A stretch of DNA of 64,000 nt from Spirochaetales bacterium (GTDB lineage Bacteria > Spirochaetota > Spirochaetia > UBA9216), in the NCBI GenBank assembly GCA_016839055.1, contig JAEKNX010000010.1:99380-163379 (forward strand), given 5' to 3'. Under the pieces are notes generated by a model, which saw only the letters and a program-made list of their open reading frames with translations, had not been told where the DNA came from and did not search any database. The position numbers and the translations under genes were made by a program. Of this stretch, positions 27,436 through 36,188 are shown piece after piece (within the stretch, counting starts at the first letter, position 1; each line of letters begins with the position of its first letter).

Positions 27436-27467
27436 AAAAGCCCCACCTTTCCGAAGAAAAGAGGGGC
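27436..27467 (-). terminator. Terminator of the second PPC-like lipoprotein gene
   Basis: On the minus strand AGCCCC and GGGGCT arms, an inner CTTTTC/GAAAGG stem and a TTCG tetraloop, followed by TTTT. Confidence 0.85.
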
Positions 27468-27489
27468 TGGTAGGTATGCTATTTTGTTT

Positions 27490-27966
27490 TTATGAGAGAT
27501 ACAGAATGTAGGTTCCGGTAGAATCTGAACTTTTTCCTTCTACTTTGATATAGATATAATCTGAATCCTTTGTGAAGGAGATACCTTCCGACATTCCATT
27601 ATCTATCGGGCCGATAATTTTACTTCCATCTGACTTATATGCAGTAACCTGTACGTCGCCGGTCTGAGTGGTGCTTTCCGGGTCCATGGAATCCTGCCAG
27701 TTGAGCTCGTAATAACCTTCGTCAGCCTGAATCTTGAACCAGTCGATCTCCCCAGCTAAATCTAAGGAAGTTCCAGTAGACCCTAATTCAGGATAGGAAA
27801 TCTGAACTATATCACCGGCATCCACTCCGTCCCAGGGCTTACTCGCGGGTGTTTCCGAACTGGGTGCCTCGGTGTCTCCTGTTCCAGTGCCTAATAAATC
27901 GTCGCAGCTTACCGCTATAGTACCTAATATTATTATTGTGAAGATTAGCGCAATGCGTTTTTTTAT
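27490..27966 (-). CDS. PPC-like lipoprotein lacking a canonical start codon
   Basis: The frame encodes a perfect lipoprotein signal, KKRIALIFTIIILGTIAVSC, followed by DDLLGTGTGD and a PPC-like domain (EIDWFKIQADEGYYELNW ... YIYIKVEGKSSDSTGTYILYLS) about 45% like the C-terminal domain of the 26559-27353 protein. The codon before KKR is ATA, five bases after a perfect AAGGAGG. No ATG, GTG or TTG occurs in frame until a GTG at 27825, which would remove the whole signal peptide. So either AUA is used as initiator, or a former ATG has mutated. 158 residues if ATA is counted. It has its own terminator. Confidence 0.6.
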   Translation of the reverse strand: MKKRIALIFTIIILGTIAVSCDDLLGTGTGDTEAPSSETPASKPWDGVDAGDIVQISYPELGSTGTSLDLAGEIDWFKIQADEGYYELNWQDSMDPESTTQTGDVQVTAYKSDGSKIIGPIDNGMSEGISFTKDSDYIYIKVEGKSSDSTGTYILYLS

Positions 27967-28044
27967 TAATACCTCCTTTTTGTTTTCAAATATTTTAACA
28001 CGGTTAGGATGAAGTTGTATCGAGAAATAAAAATTTCCTGGAAG

Positions 28045-29052
28045 TCAGAAAGGGTTTGATGCCGCAAATGGAGATATTATTCTTGATGCTTGTGATGCCT
28101 TGCCTGTGAGCTCTTCAAGCAGCATTTTCGCAGCGCTCCTGTATATGCCTGCGGGATTGATATCAATAGAGAGAAGACTAAAAGGCAGTGCTATGCCGAA
28201 GGGCATGTTGTCATAGCCAGCGAGTGGAATATCTGTCTGCACCTTTAGGCCGGCATCAGTCAGGGCATAACCTGCTCCGGTCGCGGTGATGTCGTTTACT
28301 GCGGCAATTCCGTCGATTCGGCCACTTTTGAGCTCGGAGATAATGCCCTTTGCGGCTTTGAATCCGGCATCTCTGCCTACTCCCGTTTCAATTATCGTCA
28401 CTTGTTCCCGTCCGAAGGCCGATAGGAAACCATTTAGCCGGTCTCGGTGGGGTTCGACGGCATCGAGGTGGGCGGTGATATAGGCTGGACGGGTGCAGCC
28501 TGCTTTTTTCAGAAGCTCAGCCTGGAGGACTCCACCGGCTTCGTTGTCGGTACTGCAGCGCGGGAAGCCAGTATAGTTTTTCGTATGGTGTCCGATGATG
28601 AACGGGAGTCCTGAGTCGGCTATAAGCTCGGCTTCTTCCATCCTGTCCACGTCAAAACAGATTAGCCCGTCGGTAGTTCCTTTCAGTTTACCGAGGTCTT
28701 CGGCATTGGCGGCTGTTGCCAGGTTGAGCTGGAACATGCTGGGGTCGGTTACTTCTTTTACAGCTTTGAGAACATCGGCGTAGAACCATTTAAATAGTGA
28801 GAGTTCGGCCCAGTAGTACTCACGTTTTTCTTTTTTTATCTCGAGAAGGGTGATAATTCCTGAACCGTTCCGCCTGAGGGCGCTAGCGGATTTATTTGGA
28901 ATGTATCCGAGCTTTGCGGCAGCCTTAAAGACGGCATTCCGTTTTTCAGCGCTGACGCTGCCGGGATTATTATAGACCCGCGATACTGTTGCCGAACTCA
29001 CCCCGGATGCTGAGGCAACCATGTCTCTATTTGGGCCTTTTTTATGTTTCAT
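28045..29052 (-). CDS. LacI family regulator, probably of the gal operon
   Basis: A 335-residue repressor. The N-terminal helix-turn-helix and hinge are clear: MVASASGVSSATVSRVYNN ... KLGYIPNKSASALRR. The periplasmic-binding-like effector domain follows, with GTTDGLICFD, DIPLAGYDNMPFG and SIDINPAGIYRSAAKMLLEEL. It is transcribed divergently from galT-galK-galE with a 97-base gap that holds a perfect palindromic operator, so it most likely controls the gal genes and itself. Galactose or a galactoside is the expected effector, by position only. Confidence 0.88.
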   Translation of the reverse strand: MKHKKGPNRDMVASASGVSSATVSRVYNNPGSVSAEKRNAVFKAAAKLGYIPNKSASALRRNGSGIITLLEIKKEKREYYWAELSLFKWFYADVLKAVKEVTDPSMFQLNLATAANAEDLGKLKGTTDGLICFDVDRMEEAELIADSGLPFIIGHHTKNYTGFPRCSTDNEAGGVLQAELLKKAGCTRPAYITAHLDAVEPHRDRLNGFLSAFGREQVTIIETGVGRDAGFKAAKGIISELKSGRIDGIAAVNDITATGAGYALTDAGLKVQTDIPLAGYDNMPFGIALPFSLLSIDINPAGIYRSAAKMLLEELTGKASQASRIISPFAASNPF

Positions 29053-29089
29053 CGATTTTTATCATCTTGATCTCGTCATATATTTATCG

Positions 29090-29116
29090 TATTGTACACG
29101 TGTACAATATTATAAT
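29090..29116. promoter_or_regulatory. LacI-type operator and gal -10
   Basis: A perfect 20-bp palindrome, TATTGTACACGTGTACAATA (29090-29109), with the central CG that LacI-family proteins kink. TATAAT follows at 29111-29116, so repressor binding would block the galT promoter; the -35 lies within or beside the palindrome and is weak. Confidence 0.85.
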
Positions 29117-29149
29117 CAATTATGAAATTACCAAATCGGGGAGGTTCCG

Positions 29150-30202
29150 ATGAATTTTAACGAAGATCCGCACCGAAGGCTTAACATCTTAACCGGTGAA
29201 TGGGTCAAGGTCTCACCTCACAGGACAAAGCGGCCGTGGAACGGGCAGGTTGAGAAGCTGCCCCTAGACAAGCTTCCAAAGCATGATCCTCTCTGTTATC
29301 TATGCCCTGGAAACAGCAGGGCCGGAGGTCTGACGAATCCTGAATATAAGGGTACCTATGTCTTCGATAATGACTTCATGGCGATTCTCCCTGATACGCC
29401 GGCCGGCAGCTATGATAAGGGTCTTCTTCAGGCCAAATCCGAGCGGGGGCTCTGCAGGGTAATCTGTTTTTCTCCGCGTCATGACCTGACCCTGGCCCTC
29501 ATGAGCCGGGAGGAAGTCGAGAGCGTGGTTGAATTATGGATTGATCAGTATGATGAACTTGGAGCGATGGATTTTATCAACCATGTTCAAATCTTTGAGA
29601 ACAGGGGTGCCGTGATGGGCTGCTCAAACCCGCATCCTCACGGGCAGATCTGGGCCGAAGAAGCCGTTCCCCACCTTCCCGCATTGGCACTTGCAAAACA
29701 GAAAGAGTATCTCAGTAAAAACATCTCATGCATGATGTGTGATTATCTTGAGCAGGAGCGTGCCGACGGAAGCAGGATAGTCTTTGAGAATGACGGCTTT
29801 ACTGTTCTAACTCCGTTCTGGGCCGTCTGGCCATATGAGGTGATGATTCTTCCAAGGCGTCATATGGGATCAATGCTCGAGATGAGTGGAGATGAGAAGT
29901 CCGATCTTGCAGATGCTGTTCGCCGGATAGGAATCCGATATGACAACCTCTTTCATACCCGCTTTCCATATTCGATGGGGATACATCAAAATCCGACCGA
30001 CGGGGCTGATTATCCCGAGAATCATTTTCATTTTCACTATTATCCTCCGCTTCTAAGGTCGGCAACTGTCAGGAAGTTCATGGTAGGTTATGAGCTTCTG
30101 GCGATGGCTCAGCGGGATATCACCGCTGAACAGGCTGCAGAGACCCTCCGAAGACTTTCAGATGTGCATTTCAGCAGGGAGGATGACGAGTCCGATGAAT
30201 AA
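29150..30202 (+). CDS. galT: Galactose-1-phosphate uridylyltransferase
   Basis: A 350-residue enzyme exchanging UMP between UDP-glucose and galactose-1-phosphate in the Leloir pathway. The active-site signature CSNPHPHGQIWA contains the nucleophilic His of the HPH triad. The N-terminal Cys pair CYLCPG (structural metal), GAVMGCSNPHPHG and NHFHFHYYPPLLR are all present. Length is normal. First gene of galTKE, behind the palindromic operator, with GGGGAGG about 9 bases before ATG. Its 3' end overlaps galK by 8 bases. Confidence 0.95.
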   Translation: MNFNEDPHRRLNILTGEWVKVSPHRTKRPWNGQVEKLPLDKLPKHDPLCYLCPGNSRAGGLTNPEYKGTYVFDNDFMAILPDTPAGSYDKGLLQAKSERGLCRVICFSPRHDLTLALMSREEVESVVELWIDQYDELGAMDFINHVQIFENRGAVMGCSNPHPHGQIWAEEAVPHLPALALAKQKEYLSKNISCMMCDYLEQERADGSRIVFENDGFTVLTPFWAVWPYEVMILPRRHMGSMLEMSGDEKSDLADAVRRIGIRYDNLFHTRFPYSMGIHQNPTDGADYPENHFHFHYYPPLLRSATVRKFMVGYELLAMAQRDITAEQAAETLRRLSDVHFSREDDESDE

Positions 30203-31472
30203 TATTACTGAAATCACCCGGCAGATTAAAAGTGGCATCGCCGACGCTGCTCTACTTGAACTTTATACCGAAGATGGGATTGACAGGCATAAAAAGCGGT
30301 ACTTAAAACTGCTTGCTGAGCATCTTCGGCTTTTCGGAGATGCTCAGGCGATGATGGTGAGCTCTCCGGGGCGGACCGAGCTGGGCGGAAACCATACCGA
30401 CCACAATCTCGGAACGGTTCTTGCCGGAAGCGTGGACCTTGATTCGGTCTGTGTCGTTTCCTCCTCAGGCAGCAGCGGAATAACATTTGTTTCCGAAGGC
30501 TATGAGCCGGTAAGGTTTAATATAGATGAACTTGACTACCGAGCGGAGGAAAAAGACACGACAAAGGCTCTTCTTCGCGGCATCTCATCTCGGTTTACCG
30601 AGCTTGGATATACTATCGGCGGCTTCAATTTGAATATGAACTCCGATGTGCTGAAGGGCTCCGGCCTTTCCTCGTCGGCTTCGGTTGAGGTTCTGGTCGG
30701 GACTGTACTCAGTGAGCTTTTCAATAACGGAATGGTGACCCCTGTTGAAGTTGCCCAGATTGGCCAGTACGCCGAGAACAACTACTTCGGAAAAGCTTCG
30801 GGGCTGATGGACCAGCTCGCCTGTGCCGCAGGCGGGATAATTGGAATTGACTTTCGTGATCCGGAGGAGCCCGAAATTTTCCCGGTTTCCTATGAGTTTC
30901 GAAAGCACGGTTATACTCTTATTGTAACCGATGCCCGCTCGAGCCACGCAAATCTTTCGGATGAATACAGCGCAATGCCCGCCGAGATGCGCCGCGTTGC
31001 TGCCGAGTTTGGGAAAACAGTCTGCCGGGAGATCTCCTTTGAGGAGTTTCTTCCCAAGGTGGCAGAACTCAGAGTGAGCTGCGGTGACAGAGCTGTTCTG
31101 CGGGCTTTTCACTTTCTTCGTGAGAACGCGAGGGCAGTGGAAATGAGGGAGGCTCTCGAAGCCGATGATTTTACTCTCTACCTGAACCTGGTCAATGATT
31201 CGGGAAATTCTTCCTTCAAGTATCTACAGAATATATATCTTGGAAATAATCCTTCCGATCAGGCGCTTAGCATAGCCCTTGCTTTCAGTGAGGACTTTCT
31301 CTCTGGCCGGGGAGCTGCAAGGGTTCAGGGCGGAGGCTTTGCCGGAACCATCCAGGCCTATGTTCCGACGGCCCGGGTTGACAGCTATGTTGAATTGATG
31401 GAGAGTATATTTGGAAGCGGATGTTCGGCTGAACTGAAAATAAGACTGAAGCCTGCTTGCAGGATTCTATAA
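30195..31472 (+). CDS. galK: Galactokinase
   Basis: A 425-residue GHMP kinase phosphorylating galactose at C1. Motifs: SPGRTELGGNHTDHNLG (galactokinase signature), VLKGSGLSSSASVEVLVG (ATP-binding GHMP loop), ASGLMDQLACAAGG with catalytic Asp, and GGGFAGTIQAYV near the C-terminus. The start at 30195 overlaps galT by 8 bases; an ATG at 30183 is too close to the AGGGAGG ribosome site. It has about 30 more residues at the N-terminus than E. coli GalK, which is common in anaerobes. Confidence 0.95.
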   Translation: MNNITEITRQIKSGIADAALLELYTEDGIDRHKKRYLKLLAEHLRLFGDAQAMMVSSPGRTELGGNHTDHNLGTVLAGSVDLDSVCVVSSSGSSGITFVSEGYEPVRFNIDELDYRAEEKDTTKALLRGISSRFTELGYTIGGFNLNMNSDVLKGSGLSSSASVEVLVGTVLSELFNNGMVTPVEVAQIGQYAENNYFGKASGLMDQLACAAGGIIGIDFRDPEEPEIFPVSYEFRKHGYTLIVTDARSSHANLSDEYSAMPAEMRRVAAEFGKTVCREISFEEFLPKVAELRVSCGDRAVLRAFHFLRENARAVEMREALEADDFTLYLNLVNDSGNSSFKYLQNIYLGNNPSDQALSIALAFSEDFLSGRGAARVQGGGFAGTIQAYVPTARVDSYVELMESIFGSGCSAELKIRLKPACRIL

Positions 31473-31495
31473 TTCCCTTTATTTAGGAGAAATAA

Positions 31496-32476
31496 ATGAA
31501 AGTACTGGTAATCGGCGGGGCCGGATATATTGGAAGTCATGTAGTTAAGGCACTTATTAAATCAGGTCATGAGGTAACGGTTTTTGATAATCTGTCATCC
31601 GGACTTAGAGAGAACCTGTTTGATGACGCCGGATTTATAGAAGGCAATATTCTCAATTCAGAGCAGCTCGACGCGGCCTTTGCCTCCGCTTCTTTCGATG
31701 CGGCTGTCCACCTTGCCGCCTTCAAGGGCGCGGGTGAGTCGATGTTTAAACCCGAGAAGTACTCGGTAAACAACATCACCGGAACCATCAATATTCTGAA
31801 CTCTATGTGCGCCGCAGGGGTTAAAAAGCTTGTTTTCTCATCTTCGGCCGCAGTCTTTGGCGAACCCGAGTATCTTCCAATCGACGAAGATCATCCAAAG
31901 AATCCCGAAAATTATTACGGCTTTACAAAGCTGGAAATTGAGCGCTTCCTTGCCTGGTATGACAGGCTTAAGGGGCTCAAGTTTGCCGCCCTCCGTTATT
32001 TCAATGCAGCGGGTTACGATATAGACGGCGAGCTATGCGGTCTTGAGCAGAACCCGGCAAACCTTCTTCCGGTAATCATGGAAGCTGCCGCGGGAATGCG
32101 CGAAAAGCTGCAGATCTTCGGTGATGACTACGATACTCCCGACGGCACCGGGGTTCGAGACTATGTCCATGTAACAGACCTCGCCGACGGCCATGTGAAG
32201 GCCCTCGACTACATCAGCCGGGAGGGCGAGAGCCTCGTGGTGAATCTGGGTTCTGAGAACGGAATATCTGTGCTGGAGCTGCTCGAGGACGCACGGAAGA
32301 TTTCCGGAAGCAAAATCCCTGCTGAGATTACTGGTCGCCGGCCTGGAGATCCCGCAAAACTTGTGGCCTCTTCGGCAAAGGCTAAAGAGCTCCTCGGCTG
32401 GGAGGCCAAATACAGCGATTGTGAAACGCTTGTTAGAACCTCCTGGGATGTTTATAAACGGCAGGTTAAACTCTGA
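31496..32476 (+). CDS. galE: UDP-glucose 4-epimerase
   Basis: A 326-residue extended-SDR epimerase. NAD-binding VIGGAGYIGSHV at the N-terminus, FSSSAAVFG with catalytic Ser, YYGFTKLEIER with the Tyr-x3-Lys pair, and RYFNAAGYD are diagnostic. It interconverts UDP-galactose and UDP-glucose, completing the Leloir pathway with galT and galK. 23 bases after galK, followed by a strong terminator. Confidence 0.95.
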   Translation: MKVLVIGGAGYIGSHVVKALIKSGHEVTVFDNLSSGLRENLFDDAGFIEGNILNSEQLDAAFASASFDAAVHLAAFKGAGESMFKPEKYSVNNITGTINILNSMCAAGVKKLVFSSSAAVFGEPEYLPIDEDHPKNPENYYGFTKLEIERFLAWYDRLKGLKFAALRYFNAAGYDIDGELCGLEQNPANLLPVIMEAAAGMREKLQIFGDDYDTPDGTGVRDYVHVTDLADGHVKALDYISREGESLVVNLGSENGISVLELLEDARKISGSKIPAEITGRRPGDPAKLVASSAKAKELLGWEAKYSDCETLVRTSWDVYKRQVKL

Positions 32477-32484
32477 AGCTGATG

Positions 32485-32510
32485 AGCCGGGCATTGCTGC
32501 CCGGCTTTTT
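32485..32510 (+). terminator. Terminator of galTKE
   Basis: AGCCGGGCA / TGCCCGGCT, 9 bp perfect stem with TTGC loop, followed by TTTT. Confidence 0.93.
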
Positions 32511-32630
32511 CTGTTTATGAATGAACTCTCGGTGCCCTCCTTAGTGGGCGAACCCATGGTATCTTGATCTGCCTTGCTGAAGAGCCTGTTTTTCAGGTAT
32601 TTATTCTTTATACAGACTGATATGCATTGA

Positions 32631-32654
32631 TATATTGCACTTATGTGCAATATA
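32631..32654. promoter_or_regulatory. Palindrome before the MFS gene
   Basis: TATATTGCAC-TTAT-GTGCAATATA, perfect 10-bp arms, ending 8 bases before the GTG start at 32663. It may be a repressor site, or a hairpin in the 5' leader. No regulator gene is adjacent. Confidence 0.6.
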
Positions 32655-32662
32655 GTATTGGC

Positions 32663-33847
32663 GTGAGCAAACATAAGAAATTTCAGTCGGGTAACATAAT
32701 TGCCCTTTCCTTCGGTCATATGATGCATGACATCTATTCATCTTTTCTCTCCCCCCTGATCCCCCTACTAGTAGAAAAGCTTGGTATAAGTCTCTCCATG
32801 GCGGGGATGTTTGATGTGATTAGAAATCTTCCATCCTTGTTAAATCCGGTTATGGGCCTGGTTGCCGATAAGGTTTCCTTTAAATATTTCGTGATTTTTA
32901 CACCCTGTATAACAGCCATAATTATGAGTCTTCTTGGGATTGCCCCTACCTACGGCCTTGCCGCTATTATGATGTTTTTAGCTGGTATCAGTGCAACCCT
33001 CTTCCATATACCTTCCCCAGTTATAATTAAGAGTTTTTCAGCAAACAAGACCGGGGCAGGGATGAGTTATTATATGCTTGGGGGTGAACTCTCAAGGACT
33101 CTTGGACCTCTTATTATAACCGCCGCTGTAACATTTTGGGGTCTTGAAGGCACCTGGCGTCTTATTCCATTTGGTGCGGCAGCCTCAATTTTGCTGTTTT
33201 TAAAATTGAAGGATTATAAAAAGCCGGGGACAAAATCCAGCAATACGGAGCCTGTTACGGTTAAGCAGGCTGCAAAGGAATTGATCCCTCTATTATCTGC
33301 CATCGGTGGATACACAATCTTTATGATGGCCATTAAAGTCTCGGTTACCCTTTATCTTCCTGCGTATTTAGTCAGTCAGGGGAAATCCCTTGTCTCGGCA
33401 AGCCTGCTTCTTGCGGTCCTTCAGCTTTCCGGAGCCGTCGGAACTTTTCTGGCCGGATCAATTTCGGATAAGATAGGAAGAAAGACAACTCTCTTTATTT
33501 CAGGATTAGCATGTCCGCTTCTTATGTGGCTCTTTATGATTACCGGGGATGTTTTTACCGTACCTCTGCTTGCGGGACTCGGCTTTTTTCTCTTTGCCTC
33601 GGGTCCTGTTATCCTTGCACTTGTCCAGGATTCCGGTACAGCTTTTCCCTCATTTGCCAACGGTTTATATATGACCGTAAACTTTCTCATTCGATCTATA
33701 ATTGTATTTCTGGTAGGTTATTTTGCCGAAAAAATCGGGTTTACCAATACCTATAAATTCACTGCCTTTTGGGCTCTGGGTGTCCTTCCGCTGATTTTCC
33801 TTATTCCTGAAAAGAAGAAGGCGGCTGTAGAACATGAGATTAGTTAA
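32663..33847 (+). CDS. MFS transporter, fosmidomycin-resistance (Fsr) type
   Basis: A 394-residue, 12-helix transporter. The start region ALSFGHMMHDIYSSFLSPLIPLL matches the Fsr-family opening (GH-x2-x-D-x4-F-x-P-x-L-P). The inter-helix loop DKIGRKTTLFISG is the MFS motif-A repeat at the start of the second half. Fsr members export fosmidomycin or similar small compounds, so export of a drug or metabolite is likely but the substrate is open. GTG at 32663 is preferred to an in-frame codon at 32627, because the latter would lie inside the palindrome at 32631-32654. Convergent with deoK. Confidence 0.8.
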   Translation: MSKHKKFQSGNIIALSFGHMMHDIYSSFLSPLIPLLVEKLGISLSMAGMFDVIRNLPSLLNPVMGLVADKVSFKYFVIFTPCITAIIMSLLGIAPTYGLAAIMMFLAGISATLFHIPSPVIIKSFSANKTGAGMSYYMLGGELSRTLGPLIITAAVTFWGLEGTWRLIPFGAAASILLFLKLKDYKKPGTKSSNTEPVTVKQAAKELIPLLSAIGGYTIFMMAIKVSVTLYLPAYLVSQGKSLVSASLLLAVLQLSGAVGTFLAGSISDKIGRKTTLFISGLACPLLMWLFMITGDVFTVPLLAGLGFFLFASGPVILALVQDSGTAFPSFANGLYMTVNFLIRSIIVFLVGYFAEKIGFTNTYKFTAFWALGVLPLIFLIPEKKKAAVEHEIS

Positions 33848-33904
33848 CAAGGTTTTACTTGACCTTGTAGGTGTTGCCTTTCGCCTTAAAGCCCCCTGGC
33901 AGGT

Positions 33905-34834
33905 TTAAAGGCCTTCAGCCAATCTGGCCTCAAATTCCTTCCTATCTATGAATGAACTCTGTGTTCCGGGTTTCGTGGTTGAAAGTGCAGCATACCTGCT
34001 TGCCATATTCATCGCCTTCTCGACATCCCCGGTCTCGATGTAGTAGACCGCGAAACAGCCGATGAACGCATCTCCGGCTCCTGTTGTGTCTTTGCTGTCT
34101 ACCTTTACTGCCGGAATCATTTTTTTACTGTCCCTGGTCACAAGGAGGGAACCTTTCTCGCCAAGGGTAACGATAATATTTTTGAATCCCTTCGCAATCA
34201 GCGAATCGGCAGCCGAGTTAACCTCGTCCATCGTGGCGGTTCCCTTTTCAGTGAGAATTTGAAGCTCGGTCTCATTTGGAACGAAAAACTCCACGCTCTT
34301 AACCCTTTCGGCATCAAGCTTCGGGTCGGCAGGGGCGGGGTTCAGGATGACCTTGATATCATTTTCAGCGCAGATATTAATTGTGTGATATATCGTCTCC
34401 AGATTTATTTCAAGCTGCATGATGATTATGTCGCTGTCCAGGATAAGCTCGCGCGCTCTGTCTATATCGGAGGGGAGGAGGTGGCCGTTGGCTCCCTTTA
34501 TTATCAGAATACTGTTATTTGAATCTTTATCTACGAATATCGGAGCCACTCCGCTGGAGATTCCATGGACCGTCTCGGTGAAGGTTGTATTAATACCGAA
34601 GGATTCAAGATTCTTCTTTGTCATCGGCCCGAAAAAGTCATCTCCGATTTTAGTTACCATTCGGACCTCTCCGCCGAGCAGGGCCGCGGCAACGGCCTGG
34701 TTTGCGCCTTTCCCGCCGAATCCAAGCGCGAAGTCAGGGGCCTCGAGAGTTTCTCCGGTTACCGGCAGTCTATTTATATAAGAAATCAGATCTACCATAT
34801 TACTTCCGATAACTGTAATTTTTGGTCTCTTCAT
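33905..34834 (-). CDS. deoK: Deoxyribokinase
   Basis: A 309-residue PfkB-family kinase: GGKGANQAVAAALLGG near the front and DTTGAGDAFIGCF with the catalytic Asp near the end. The N-terminal segment reads GSNMVDLI with Met13 where ribokinase has Asn (GSINAD). In Salmonella deoxyribokinase the equivalent Met is known to favour 2-deoxyribose. Other stretches (ISSGVAPIFVD, NSILIIKGAN, FFVPNETELQILT) also read like DeoK. Reaction: ATP plus 2-deoxy-D-ribose to 2-deoxyribose-5-phosphate, the substrate of DeoC encoded at 47.8 kb. Second gene after the DeoX-like gene, 24 bases apart, divergent from the ABC importer. Confidence 0.85.
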   Translation of the reverse strand: MKRPKITVIGSNMVDLISYINRLPVTGETLEAPDFALGFGGKGANQAVAAALLGGEVRMVTKIGDDFFGPMTKKNLESFGINTTFTETVHGISSGVAPIFVDKDSNNSILIIKGANGHLLPSDIDRARELILDSDIIIMQLEINLETIYHTINICAENDIKVILNPAPADPKLDAERVKSVEFFVPNETELQILTEKGTATMDEVNSAADSLIAKGFKNIIVTLGEKGSLLVTRDSKKMIPAVKVDSKDTTGAGDAFIGCFAVYYIETGDVEKAMNMASRYAALSTTKPGTQSSFIDRKEFEARLAEGL

Positions 34835-34858
34835 TGATTTTCTCCTTTGTTATTCTAA

Positions 34859-35938
34859 TTACAGCGATTCAATATTTTTCTGCATTTTCTTCGCCTTAGG
34901 TGCGGAGAGAAAACCGACTGAGACTGAAAAGGTTTTTTCTTCTCTGCCAGGAATTGATCTGACATTACCTTTTTCCTTTTCGACAGTGTAGCCTTCCGGG
35001 TCACAGGTTGAAGGCAGAGCCATCCCTATTACCCTCTGATCCTCATGCTTCAGGATCCATCGGACTGTATGATTCAGATCCGAGGGGTCGTATGAAATAT
35101 AATCCGCCGTCCCGTCGGCATGCTTCTGCATGATATGAGTCAGGCCGTCTTTATCAGCTTTCAGATTGTTAATGTAGAAAACTATTTCAGGATTATAATC
35201 ATCTTCGGGTTTCAGTATTCTTGTCACCTCCGGAGTGCTTTTGAGCTGATCCATGAAAGCGAGGAATTTCGGTGTAGGTTTAACATGGGCTGGAATACTG
35301 CTTCTTATAACCATGTCTTCTGTATTCCAGCCCGCGGTCTGGACAAGCTCGCCATTGTCGGCAGGAAAAAAATTGACATGGCACATGTACATCAGATCCA
35401 TTGGGTAACTTGCGAGGTTTTTAATTGTCATTGATACGTCTATTACTGAATTATCAGCATATAGTTTTGTCAGCGGGACGGCGTCGTATTTATCGCCGAA
35501 GGCCTGGGCGTAATTATAGGTTCCGGTAATCCCAATAAAACTGCCTTTTACGTCTTCGCCGAACGTAATTGAGGCTCTACTGTAAGGCGCTCCAGGAAGT
35601 TCTCCATGAAGAGGATGATCATCTTCAGGGCCAGGACATCCCATTCTAAGCGCCCCACAGTGGAAGAGCAGCGCTCCGTATGACTCCAGCAGATGGCGTG
35701 ACTTGACCGGCTCATCAAAGAAGGTCTTCATTTTAAGGCTCCTGCCGCCAAACTCCGCATCCCATACCTGCTGACCCTGGTAGGGCAGTACTATTATGTA
35801 TCCATACTGGTTTGTAATTCGCAGCGCAGCTACCCCTGTTGAATACAGGAAGGTACTCACGATCATATTGTTAAATGACAAAACCGTCTGTTCGGTTTTG
35901 TTAAACCATTCTTGTCTTAGAATCATCTCTCCGCCCAT
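34859..35938 (-). CDS. deoX: DeoX-like protein, DUF4432 / aldose-1-epimerase fold
   Basis: A 359-residue cytoplasmic protein of the DUF4432 family within the galactose-mutarotase fold. Visible features: YIIVLPYQGQQVWDAEFGGR early, HPLHGELPGAPYSRA with the His-Gly-Glu of the sugar-binding face, and MYMCHVNFFPADNGEL. In Salmonella the deoQKPX operon for deoxyribose growth has a member of this family, DeoX; role there is not firmly known, but anomer conversion of deoxyribose is reasonable. Paired here with deoK. ATG at 35938 has AAGGAAG six bases upstream; a second ATG 12 bases inside is also possible. Confidence 0.78.
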   Translation of the reverse strand: MGGEMILRQEWFNKTEQTVLSFNNMIVSTFLYSTGVAALRITNQYGYIIVLPYQGQQVWDAEFGGRSLKMKTFFDEPVKSRHLLESYGALLFHCGALRMGCPGPEDDHPLHGELPGAPYSRASITFGEDVKGSFIGITGTYNYAQAFGDKYDAVPLTKLYADNSVIDVSMTIKNLASYPMDLMYMCHVNFFPADNGELVQTAGWNTEDMVIRSSIPAHVKPTPKFLAFMDQLKSTPEVTRILKPEDDYNPEIVFYINNLKADKDGLTHIMQKHADGTADYISYDPSDLNHTVRWILKHEDQRVIGMALPSTCDPEGYTVEKEKGNVRSIPGREEKTFSVSVGFLSAPKAKKMQKNIESL

Positions 35939-36031
35939 TTTTTACTTCCTTAAGCTTTGTAACTGGTTTTGAATCTCACAGTTCTGATTTTACTTCAGCT
36001 TTGGAAATAAAGAAAGTTAATTTCAAACAAA

Positions 36032-36052
36032 TTGTTGTAATTAAAACAACAA
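36032..36052. promoter_or_regulatory. Candidate DeoR-type operator in the divergent deoXK / importer region
   Basis: Inverted repeat TTGTTGT-N7-ACAACAA with perfect 7-bp arms, in the 245-base gap between deoX (minus) and the ABC operon (plus). A related sequence, sharing TAAAACAACAA, abuts the deoR promoter at 41801-41823. Confidence 0.6.
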
Positions 36053-36106
36053 GGAGGTAAATAGAAAACATAAAATGTCATATATTGCGATAAAAAGTTG
36101 AAATGT

Positions 36107-36135
36107 TTGACAATAAACATATACGGGGGTAGAAT
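36107..36135 (+). promoter_or_regulatory. Sigma-70-type promoter of the importer operon
   Basis: TTGACA (36107-36112), 17-base spacer, TAGAAT (36130-36135), 53 bases before the ATG at 36189. Confidence 0.82.
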
Positions 36136-36188
36136 CTTAACAAGGTAAAGTCAAATTTCTAAAAAAACACATTAGAGGGTCTGTGATA

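Noticed and set aside
33905..34834. Ribokinase
   Set aside because: Met instead of Asn at the specificity position, and the deoX/deoC context.
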